This document shows, piece by piece, positions 6,786-13,432 of a stretch of 16,634 bases of DNA. The stretch's first letter is position 1. Every line of letters starts with the position of its first letter. The position numbers and the translations under genes are program-made. Where the stretch lies: positions 1 through 16,634 of the forward strand of contig JANMJO010000164.1 in assembly GCA_031371425.1 (NCBI GenBank), written 5' to 3'. The stretch is from JAFMIX01 sp031371425. GTDB taxonomy: Bacteria > Verrucomicrobiota > Verrucomicrobiia > Limisphaerales > JAFMIX01. Below the pieces are notes generated by a model. That model saw only the letters and a program-made list of their open reading frames with translations. It searched no databases and was not told where the DNA came from.

Positions 6786-8171
6786 TCAGTCCGCCACGCT
6801 GCGAATCTCGCCCTCGCTCACGCGCGTCCGCAACGATTGCCCGCGCTTCACGTCCCGCGAGCGACGCACGATTTTCCCGCTCGCCGCATCCATCGTGATC
6901 GAGTAGCCGCGCGCCAAGACCTGCTCCGGGCCTAGCAACCGCAGCCGCGCCTCCACCTGCCGCAACGCCTCGCGCCGCTGCGCCACCACCTGCGCCGGAT
7001 GCAGCCGCGCCAGCCGCGCCGAGAAATTTTCAAACGCCAACCGCCGCTCGCGCCCGCCCTGCTTCGCGCCGCGCAGCAACCCGCTTTGCAGATCGTCCAG
7101 CCGCTGCAGCCAGTCGTTCAACCGCCGGCGTGGATGCAGTCGCGCCAGCCGCCCGCCGAGCTGCGCCGCATTTTCCGCCGCGTCCGCCATGCCGCGACGC
7201 AACCGCAGCCGCAGCAACTCCGGCGCGTCTGCCACAAACTCGCGGCTGGCGAACACGCCTTCCGTGATGATCTCCGCCGCCGCGCTCGGCGTCGCCGCGC
7301 GGAAGTCCGCCACAAAATCACCGATGGTGAAATCAATTTCATGCCCCACCGCCGACACGACGGGAATTTCCGATTCAAAGATCGCCCGCGCCACGGCCTC
7401 CTCGTTGAACGCCCACAAATCCTCCAGCGACCCGCCACCGCGAGTGAGCAAGATGAGGTCAAGTCCGCCCCGTTGGAGTCCAAGCTTTAGCTTGCTCCGT
7501 TTTTCTGCGTCACCCGAACAAGCTAAAGCTTGAACTCCAACATTGAACTCGTTGAGCGTTCGGATCGCCGCCGCAATCTCCGCCGCCGCGCCGTCACCTT
7601 GCACACGGCACGGCGCGAGAATTATTTCCAGCGCGGGATTCCGCCGCTGAATGACGTGCAGCACATCGCGGATCGCCGCGCCCGTGAGCGATGTCACAAT
7701 GCCGATGCGTTGCGAGTAGCGCGGCAGCGGACGTTTCCGTTCCGGCGCGAACAAGCCTTCCGCCACGAGCTTCTGCTTGAGCTTCTCAAACGCGATCTGC
7801 AGCGCGCCCACGCCCTGCAACTCCACCGCACGAACGATGAGTTGATACTGCCCACGCGCCTCATAGACCGTCACGTCGCCTTGCAGCAAAACTTTTTGCC
7901 CATCGCAAAGCAACGCGCGTTCGCCCGCCGCCGCGCCGCGAAACAGCACGCAGCCCAACTGCGCCCCGGCATCCTTGAGCGTGAAATACATGTGGCCGGA
8001 ACTTTGCGCGCGCAAGTTTGTGACCTCGCCGCTCACCCAGACTTGCCCGACGGATTTCTCCAGCAGCCGCTTGACCTCCGTCGTCAGCTCCGAGACGGAC
8101 AGGACGTGGCGAGTCGCTTCCGGCGGAAAAAGTTCGCCGAAGTCCCACTGAGATTTAGTTGGTTTGCTCAT
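6786..8171 (-). CDS. xseA: Exodeoxyribonuclease VII large subunit, carrying an in-frame repeat element
   Basis: Catalytic subunit of exonuclease VII, acting with XseB on single-stranded DNA. The N-terminal OB-fold (about 22-115) shows 'VWVSGEVTNLRAQSSGHMYFTLKD'-type sequence. The catalytic domain shows 'RIGIVTSLTGAAIRDVLHVI', 'RVQGDGAAAEIAAAI', 'RGGGSLEDLWAFNEE' and 'AVGHEIDFTI.DFVAD.RA.TPSAAAE', and a coiled-coil helical region follows. The C-terminus has 'LARGYSI'. The ORF is open to a GTG at 8225, but those 18 extra codons only read the intergenic repeat; ATG 8171 gives 461 residues, the family norm. Residues 211-233, between the 'AIRTLNEFN' helix and the 'LDLILLTRGGGS' strand, are encoded by a palindromic element (7473-7540) and have no counterpart in family members I know. 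All catalytic motifs remain intact, so the protein is presumably active. Confidence 0.95.
   Translation of the reverse strand: MSKPTKSQWDFGELFPPEATRHVLSVSELTTEVKRLLEKSVGQVWVSGEVTNLRAQSSGHMYFTLKDAGAQLGCVLFRGAAAGERALLCDGQKVLLQGDVTVYEARGQYQLIVRAVELQGVGALQIAFEKLKQKLVAEGLFAPERKRPLPRYSQRIGIVTSLTGAAIRDVLHVIQRRNPALEIILAPCRVQGDGAAAEIAAAIRTLNEFNVGVQALACSGDAEKRSKLKLGLQRGGLDLILLTRGGGSLEDLWAFNEEAVARAIFESEIPVVSAVGHEIDFTIGDFVADFRAATPSAAAEIITEGVFASREFVADAPELLRLRLRRGMADAAENAAQLGGRLARLHPRRRLNDWLQRLDDLQSGLLRGAKQGGRERRLAFENFSARLARLHPAQVVAQRREALRQVEARLRLLGPEQVLARGYSITMDAASGKIVRRSRDVKRGQSLRTRVSEGEIRSVAD
7473..7540. repeat. Palindromic element inside xseA, in frame
   Basis: Arms at 7473-7494 and 7519-7540 are reverse complements with one mismatch in 22 positions; the spacer is 24 nt. 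Each arm contains its own small hairpin, CAAGCT-TT-AGCTTG, next to the outer stem TTGGAGTY. It adds about 23 codons to xseA without a stop or frameshift. Of the three frames on the xseA coding strand only one is stop-free across the element (the others meet TAG or TGA), and that is the frame used. The element is related to the one in the GT4 gene at 13572-13633. Confidence 0.85.
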
Positions 8172-8177
8172 TGTTTC

Positions 8178-8316
8178 AGCCACGGATTGAACAAGGATGA
8201 AACACGGATGAAAAGTTTTTGACACAGATCATACGAATCCTCGCCGGTTGAATTCGTGGGGATTCGTGAAACCCGCGTTTTTGAATCCGTGTTCAATCCG
8301 TGTTTCATCCGTGGCT
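8178..8316. repeat. Composite inverted repeat between xseA and ymdB
   Basis: The arms, 8178-8209 and 8285-8316, are 32 nt each and in opposite orientation. Each arm is made of about 11-nt subunits (CACGGATTGAA or CACGGATGAAA type) in tandem, opened by AGCCACGGAT. The order of the two subunit types is swapped between arms, so the pairing is imperfect. Between them lies a second inverted pair, ACGAATCC (8233-8240) and GGATTCGT (8260-8267). Both flanking genes run on the minus strand, so the element is transcribed and could fold into a long hairpin acting on termination or mRNA stability. The outer end of the right arm contains the ymdB stop codon. Confidence 0.8.
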
Positions 8317-9097
8317 AAATTATATTTTCCAACACGCGCTGAATCTTCACCGCCTTGCCGGTGACTTCATCAATCTCGATCAGCGCGCCGTGCAGCATCA
8401 CGCGGTTCTTCGCCACTTCAAACCGGCGCGGCATGTTGGTGAGAAACCGCTCGATGACCGGCTCAATCTCGCGGCCCAGGCAGCCGTCGTGCGGGCCGGT
8501 GAATCCGGCGTCGGTCAGATACGCCGTGCCGCCGGGGAAAATCTGCTCGTCCGCCGTCTGCACGTGCGTGTGCGTGCCGACCACCGCGCTCACCAACCCA
8601 TCGAGCATCCGCGCGAACGCGATTTTCTCCGAGGTCGCTTCGGCGTGCATGTCCACGAAGATGATCTTGGTCTTTTCGCGCAGTCGCTTCACGGCGTCGA
8701 GCGCGAGCGTGAATGGATTTTCCAGCGGCGGCATGAAGGTGCGGCCTTGGAAATTCATCACGCCGATGGCTGGCAACGAACCGAGTTGCAGCACCACACT
8801 GCCCTGCCCCGGCGTGCCGGCGGGGTAATTCATGGGGCGCAGGAAACGCTTTTCGTTGGCGAGCAGTTCCATGACTTCCTTCTGATCCCACAGATGGTCG
8901 CCGCTGGTGATGGCGTCCACGCCGTAGCCAAAAAGTTCCTCGGCGATGGCCGGGGTGATGCCGTTGCCGCCGGCGGAGTTTTCGCCATTGGCGATGACGT
9001 AGTGGATGCCGTGTTGCAGGCGCAGCTTGGGCAAGACCTTGGCGACCGCGCGCCGCCCCGGTTGCCCCACGATGTCACCGATGAAGAGAATTTTCAC
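8315..9097 (-). CDS. ymdB: YmdB-type metallophosphoesterase (2',3'-cyclic nucleotide phosphodiesterase family)
   Basis: Dinuclear-metal phosphoesterase of the TIGR00282/YmdB family; the B. subtilis member hydrolyses cyclic nucleotides and affects RNA decay and multicellular behaviour. It is unrelated to E. coli YmdB. The family pattern is complete: 'VKILFIGDIVGQPGRRAV', 'ANGENSAGGNGI', 'ITSGDHLWD', 'RPMNYPAGTPG', 'NFQGRTFMPPLENPF', 'VDMHAEATSEK', 'VVGTHTHVQTADEQI' and 'LTDAGFTGP'. One metal-site residue differs: the usual GNH(T)WD is GDHLWD here. The frame is open upstream to 9208, but that only reads repeat DNA; the GTG at 9097 aligns with the normal N-terminus and gives 260 residues, the usual size. 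The TAG stop lies in the flanking repeat. There is no clear ribosome binding site. xseA follows on the same strand after the repeat. Confidence 0.93.
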   Translation of the reverse strand: MKILFIGDIVGQPGRRAVAKVLPKLRLQHGIHYVIANGENSAGGNGITPAIAEELFGYGVDAITSGDHLWDQKEVMELLANEKRFLRPMNYPAGTPGQGSVVLQLGSLPAIGVMNFQGRTFMPPLENPFTLALDAVKRLREKTKIIFVDMHAEATSEKIAFARMLDGLVSAVVGTHTHVQTADEQIFPGGTAYLTDAGFTGPHDGCLGREIEPVIERFLTNMPRRFEVAKNRVMLHGALIEIDEVTGKAVKIQRVLENII

Positions 9098-9130
9098 GCG
9101 GTCAACGTAGGAGAGAACCGGCGGAATGTC

Positions 9131-9277
9131 AGCCACGGATTGAACACAGATTAAACACGGATATTCCATGGCAGGGCGCGACACTCCGTGCGCGCTGCTC
9201 GATTGCAACTACTGCTTCGGCAGGCAGAGAACTGCCCGCCCTACCATCCGTGTTCAATCCGTGTTTCATCTGTGGCT
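9131..9277. repeat. Composite inverted repeat in the ymdB-rlmD divergent promoter region
   Basis: The outer arms, 9131-9162 and 9246-9277, are 32 nt each, of the same family as those at 8178-8316 (AGCCACGGATTGAACAC... and its complement). They enclose a different nested repeat. The element fills most of the region between two divergently transcribed genes (starts at 9097 and 9334), so promoters must either lie within it or be squeezed into the 33 bp and 56 bp left on its sides. Confidence 0.8.
9170..9245. repeat. Nested modular palindrome (GGYAGGGCG outer stem)
   Basis: The outer stem GGCAGGGCG (9170-9178) pairs with CGCCCTACC (9237-9245) with one mismatch. Inside are two independent GC-rich hairpins of different sequence: GCGCG(9176-9180)-ACAC-TCC-GTG-CGCGC on the left, and GGCAG(9223-9227)-AGAA-CTGCC(9232-9236) on the right. 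This repeats the design of the elements in xseA and the GT4 gene: a shared outer stem with interchangeable inner hairpins. Confidence 0.65.
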
Positions 9278-9283
9278 AAAAAC

Positions 9284-9300
9284 AAAAGGAATATCCTTTT
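9284..9300. promoter_or_regulatory. AT-rich dyad upstream of rlmD
   Basis: AAAAGGA-ATA-TCCTTTT is a perfect 7-bp inverted repeat with a 3-nt centre, 33 bp before the rlmD ATG and just outside the large repeat. It could be an operator or a small hairpin; the sequence does not decide which. Confidence 0.35.
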
Positions 9301-9333
9301 GCCGTGGCCGCTGTGTTTCTACCTTGTGCATCT

Positions 9334-10464
9334 ATGAATATAGGTGACCCACTGACTCTGACCATCCACGACATCGCGTTCGGCGGCGAGGGCGTGGCGC
9401 GTGTGAATGACTTCGTCGTCTTCGTGCCGTTCGTGCTTGTCGGCGAGGTCGTCGAGGCGGAGGTGACGGAGGTGAAGAAAAGTTTTGGCCGCGCGAAACT
9501 GTTGCGCGTCGTCACGCCCGCGCCGGAACGCGTCGAGCCGGCGTGCCGTTACTTCACGGCATGCGGCGGCTGCCAGTATCAGCATATTGATTACGCGGCG
9601 CAGTTGCGGATGAAGCACAAGCAGATCACGGACTTGTTCGAGCGCATCGGAAGGATTTCGCCGGAGAAGATCGCGCCGGTCGTGCCTTGCCCGCAGCCAT
9701 ACGGCTACCGCAACCGCATCATGATCCGCAGCCAATGGAACAAGCCGGAGCAAAAGCTGAACATCGGCTTCATCCGCGCCGACGGCGGGCTGGTGGAGGA
9801 CATCACGGAATGCAAGATCGCCGAGCCGGCGCTGAATGAGGAAATCCTGCGCGTCCGCAAGAACCCGCCGCCGAAGGGCGGCATCAAGGTCGTGCTGCGC
9901 GTGCATCCCGAAGGATGGGAAGTGCCGCCGGATTCTTTTTTCCAGAATAATTTTTTCCTGCTACCGAAACTGGTGGAGACGGTGGGTGCGGCGTTGAAGT
10001 CGGCGGGCGCGAAATATCTTGTGGATGTTTTCTGCGGTGTGGGTTTCTTCGGCATCGAACTGGCCGATCAAGTCGAGTCGTTCGTGGGTGTGGAGTTCGA
10101 CCGCATGGCCATCAAGGCGGCGCGCAAGAATGCCGCCACGCGCGGACGCACCAACGGCGAGTTTGTGGCGGGCGCGGTGGAGGATTTGTTACCCGGCCTG
10201 CTCATCCGCTTCACGCCGGGGGCAACGAGCGTGCTGCTCGACCCGCCGCGCAAAGGTTGCTGGCCGCAGACGCTGCAATTGCTGCGCGAGACGAAGCCAG
10301 CGCAGGTGATCTACGTTTCGTGCCATCCGGCAACGATGGCGCGGGACTTGGCCATCTTGTGCGCGGACGGTGTCTTCGAGCTGGAGCGCGTCACGCCGCT
10401 GGACATGTTTCCGCAAACGCAGCACGTGGAGTGCGTCGCGGATTTGCGCTGCAAAGTCCGTTGA
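9334..10464 (+). CDS. rlmD: RlmD/RumA-family 23S rRNA (uracil-5)-methyltransferase with Fe-S cluster
   Basis: SAM-dependent methyltransferase that makes 5-methyluridine in rRNA (or tRNA in some relatives). The N-terminal TRAM domain (about 1-60) is 'MNIGDPLTLTIHDIAFGGEG...'. A 4Fe-4S site follows: Cys71, Cys77 and Cys80 in 'CRYFTACGGCQYQH' with Cys160 ('TECKI'). Then come 'PYGYRNR', 'SFFQNN', the SAM motif 'VDVFCGVGFFGIELA', 'GVEFD', 'LLDPPRKG' and the catalytic cysteine in 'YVSCHPATMARDL'. An in-frame GTG at 9304 adds ten residues; the ATG at 9334 matches the TRAM start and gives 376 residues, shorter than E. coli RumA (433). No ribosome binding site is evident. Whether the target is U1939, U747 or tRNA U54 cannot be told, so the symbol is provisional. 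Confidence 0.88.
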   Translation: MNIGDPLTLTIHDIAFGGEGVARVNDFVVFVPFVLVGEVVEAEVTEVKKSFGRAKLLRVVTPAPERVEPACRYFTACGGCQYQHIDYAAQLRMKHKQITDLFERIGRISPEKIAPVVPCPQPYGYRNRIMIRSQWNKPEQKLNIGFIRADGGLVEDITECKIAEPALNEEILRVRKNPPPKGGIKVVLRVHPEGWEVPPDSFFQNNFFLLPKLVETVGAALKSAGAKYLVDVFCGVGFFGIELADQVESFVGVEFDRMAIKAARKNAATRGRTNGEFVAGAVEDLLPGLLIRFTPGATSVLLDPPRKGCWPQTLQLLRETKPAQVIYVSCHPATMARDLAILCADGVFELERVTPLDMFPQTQHVECVADLRCKVR

Positions 10465-10525
10465 CCGCGGGCGAAACTAAACTTGCCAACGCTGCGGGCA
10501 TGGTTTCAACTTTGACCTACCAATA

Positions 10526-13423
10526 ATGACCTCCTACGAAACGTATCGCCGCGAGAAAAGTTTTGTCCCCGACGTGTTGCCGTGGCTCGTGGCCGCCGCC
10601 GCGTTACTGGGTTACCTGCTCACGCTGAACCACTGGGTCTCCATGAACAGCCTGCTCACGACATCGCAGGTGGCGGGCTGGGGCTGGCCGCAAAACTTCC
10701 TCGGCCCCGTGCATTTTCTGGCAACATATCCGCTGCGCTGGCTGCCGATGGCGTGGCTGCCAATCGGGTTCAACGCCTTCACCGCCGTCTGCGCGGCGGC
10801 GACACTCGGCCAGCTCGCCCGCGCCATCGCGTTGCTGCCGCACGACCGGACGCAGGCACAGCGCGAGCGGGAGTTCAACGAGTTCTCCCTCCTGACCACG
10901 CGCACGGCGTGGCTGCCGGTGGTTCTGGCCACGGTGGTGTGCGGATTGCAATTGAGTTTCTGGGAGAACGCCATCGTCGGCACGGGCGAAATGTTGGACC
11001 TCCTCCTCGTCGCCTACGTCGTGCGCTGCCTGCTGGAGTTCCGGATTGATGGACGCGATTCGCGGCTCACGCGCGCCGCGCTAGTCTTCGGTGCGGCGAT
11101 GGCGAACCAGTCGCTGATGATCCTGATGCTGCCGTTGTTTTTGGCGGCGCTGCTGTGGATCAAGGGACTCGGCTTTTTCAACTTCCGTTTTTTGGTGCGC
11201 ATGGCACTCGTCGGCCTCGCGGGTCTGGCGCTGTGCCTGTTGATGCCGTGGATACAGAGCCACGCGGTGGATGCGGGAGGAACTTACTGGGAAATGCTGC
11301 GGTTCAACTTGGGCAGCCAGAAAAATTTCATCCTCGGAATGCCGCTCATGGGTTTGTCGGTGCTGGCGATCACCTCGCTCGTGCCGCTGCTGGTGATGAG
11401 CATCCGCTGGGCGGCGTCCTCCGGCGACAACAGCCCCACGGGCATCGCGCTGGGGTCGTTCCTGTTTCATCTCGGACACGCGGCGTTGCTGCTCATGTGC
11501 CTGTGGGTGGCGTTCGATCCGCCGTTCAGCCCGCGCATGTATCCGCGCCAGATCGGCGTGGGACTGTCGTTCCTGCCGCTCTACTTGTTGAGCGCGCTGG
11601 GCGTCGGCTACTTCAGCGGCTACCTGCTGCTCATCTTTGGCAAGCGCAACAGAAACCTGCCGAACAGCTCATCCACCACCGCCATCAATACCATCGTGAA
11701 GGTCGGAGTCTGGTTGCTGCTGCTCGCAGTGCCGGCAGGGTTGCTCTACAAAAATCTTCCCCAGATTCAAGCCTCGCGCGACCGCACGCTGGGCGACTTC
11801 GCCACGCTACTCGTGGAAAATCTTCCGCAGCAGCGCGCCGTGGTCTTGAGTGACGACCCACGGTTCTCGTTCCTCGCGGAAGCCGCGCTCCACCGGAACG
11901 GTGCTGCCACCAAGCACATCATCCTCAACACCTACGCGCTCACCTACACGCCGTATCACCGCTTCCTCCAGCACAAGTTCGCCCCGCAATGGCACGATGA
12001 CCTCGGCACCAATCAGTCCCAGACCCAGATACAGCCCGCCGCCCTCATCGAGCTTCTGACCGCCGCCGCGAAAACTCACGAGCTATATTATCTCCATCCC
12101 AGCTTCGGCTATTACTTTGAAAAGTTTTATCCAGAGACCCGCGGGCTGGTCAGCCGCCTGCATCTTTACCCCGACAAAACCGTCTCCCCGCAGCCGCCCA
12201 CCGAGGAGAACATCGCGCACAACCGCACTTTCTGGGAACGCGACCACGCCGACGCTCTCCAGCGCGTGGCCAAGCAGCTTGCCGACAAACCCACCGGCGG
12301 AGCGCGCATCGAATCGCGCTTCTCCAAGATTTTCAACCTCCGCCGCGAGCCGAATTCCTCCGCGCTCTGGGCCGGCTCGATGTATTCCCGCAGCCTCAAT
12401 TCCTGGGGCATCACGCTTCAGCAAAACAACCAGATCGCGCCCGCCGGTTGGTGCTTCCAGCGCGCCATTGAACTGAACCCCGGAAACGTCGCCGCCGAAA
12501 TCAACCTCGGCTTCAACGGCAAACTCCGGCAGTCCGACCCTTCCCCCTTCAAGCTCACCAAACCCATGGAAGACCAGCTCGCCGGATTCCGCAACTGGGA
12601 GATTTTCCTCCGCGAGAACGGCCCGCTCGACGAGCCGCAGTATTGCTACCAACAAGGAGTCACCTTCACCCAAGGCGGACTCTACCGCGAAGCCGCAGCG
12701 CAATTCCTCCGCGCCCGGCAACTTTCCCCCGACAATCTCGGCACCTACCTCTGGCTCGCGCAGATCTACAACTTCTGGCAGCTATCCGACACCACCCTCG
12801 AACTCATCCGCGACGCTCGCGCCCTGCCCTCCGCCGCATCCGCCGAACCCGCCACCCAGATCGAACTCGCCAGCGCCGAAGCCACCGCCTACTTCAACAA
12901 AAACCAACCCGCCCTCGCCACCAGCGTCCTGCAGAACACCATCGCCAAGTTGCCCAAGAATGAAACCGCGCTCAACGTCGCCCTCCGCCTCTACCTCACC
13001 TACCAGCGCTACACCAACGCCCTCGCCATCGTCGAACAGCAACTGCAGTTGAACCCCGATGACCCCGTCGTCCGCAACAACCAAGCCTTCGTCTGCCTCC
13101 AACTCCAGCGCTACGACCAAGCCATCCCCCTGCTCGACCGCACCCTCGCCGACCAACCCGGCAACGCTCCAGCACTCCTCAACCGCGCCATCGCCCACCT
13201 CCAAATCGGCCACCTCGCCGAAGCCCGCCAAGACTACGCCGCACTCCAACTCCTCGCCCCCGACGCGCACCAAATCTATTACGGCCTCGGCGAAATTGCC
13301 TACCGCCAGAAAGACAAAACCAACGCCATCGCCAACTACAAACTCTACCTTGAGAAAGCCCCGCCCCGCACCGACGAAGCCAAACTCGTCGCCGCCCGCC
13401 TCAAGGAACTCCAATCCCCCTGA
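10526..13423 (+). CDS. DUF2723-type polytopic membrane protein with C-terminal TPR domain (GT-C-like)
   Basis: 965 residues. The first 410 or so contain about ten or eleven hydrophobic segments, beginning 'VLPWLVAAAALLGYLL', in the pattern of DUF2723 proteins. These are GT-C-type membrane glycosyltransferases that include the eukaryotic O-mannosyltransferase TMEM260. Family landmarks seen: 'LSFWENAIVGTGEMLDLLL' and 'AAMANQSLMILMLPLF'. The first loop, where relatives usually show an acidic D-S-G-E-like motif and an 'HPPGYPL'-like segment, reads 'SMNSLLTTSQVAGWGWPQNF' here, so the usual acids are missing. A soluble part follows: a mixed domain (about 420-620) and then TPR-like helical repeats to the end ('AGWCFQRAIELNPGNVAAEINLG', 'LNPDDPVVRNNQAFVCLQLQ', 'AIANYKLYLEKAP'). 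It is followed 9 bp later by a GT4 gene, suggesting a shared glycan pathway. Transferase activity is uncertain. Confidence 0.75.
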   Translation: MTSYETYRREKSFVPDVLPWLVAAAALLGYLLTLNHWVSMNSLLTTSQVAGWGWPQNFLGPVHFLATYPLRWLPMAWLPIGFNAFTAVCAAATLGQLARAIALLPHDRTQAQREREFNEFSLLTTRTAWLPVVLATVVCGLQLSFWENAIVGTGEMLDLLLVAYVVRCLLEFRIDGRDSRLTRAALVFGAAMANQSLMILMLPLFLAALLWIKGLGFFNFRFLVRMALVGLAGLALCLLMPWIQSHAVDAGGTYWEMLRFNLGSQKNFILGMPLMGLSVLAITSLVPLLVMSIRWAASSGDNSPTGIALGSFLFHLGHAALLLMCLWVAFDPPFSPRMYPRQIGVGLSFLPLYLLSALGVGYFSGYLLLIFGKRNRNLPNSSSTTAINTIVKVGVWLLLLAVPAGLLYKNLPQIQASRDRTLGDFATLLVENLPQQRAVVLSDDPRFSFLAEAALHRNGAATKHIILNTYALTYTPYHRFLQHKFAPQWHDDLGTNQSQTQIQPAALIELLTAAAKTHELYYLHPSFGYYFEKFYPETRGLVSRLHLYPDKTVSPQPPTEENIAHNRTFWERDHADALQRVAKQLADKPTGGARIESRFSKIFNLRREPNSSALWAGSMYSRSLNSWGITLQQNNQIAPAGWCFQRAIELNPGNVAAEINLGFNGKLRQSDPSPFKLTKPMEDQLAGFRNWEIFLRENGPLDEPQYCYQQGVTFTQGGLYREAAAQFLRARQLSPDNLGTYLWLAQIYNFWQLSDTTLELIRDARALPSAASAEPATQIELASAEATAYFNKNQPALATSVLQNTIAKLPKNETALNVALRLYLTYQRYTNALAIVEQQLQLNPDDPVVRNNQAFVCLQLQRYDQAIPLLDRTLADQPGNAPALLNRAIAHLQIGHLAEARQDYAALQLLAPDAHQIYYGLGEIAYRQKDKTNAIANYKLYLEKAPPRTDEAKLVAARLKELQSP

Positions 13424-13432
13424 CCACTCCCC

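Noticed and set aside
8172..8225. A GTG start for xseA at 8225
   Set aside because: The extra 18 codons only translate the intergenic repeat; ATG at 8171 matches the family length.
9098..9208. An upstream ATG start for ymdB
   Set aside because: It would begin inside the composite repeat; the GTG at 9097 matches the conserved N-terminus.
9860..9885. A third palindromic element in rlmD ('PPPKGG' segment)
   Set aside because: The peptide resembles part of the GT4 insert, but the DNA has neither the TTGGAGTY outer stem nor a matching second arm.
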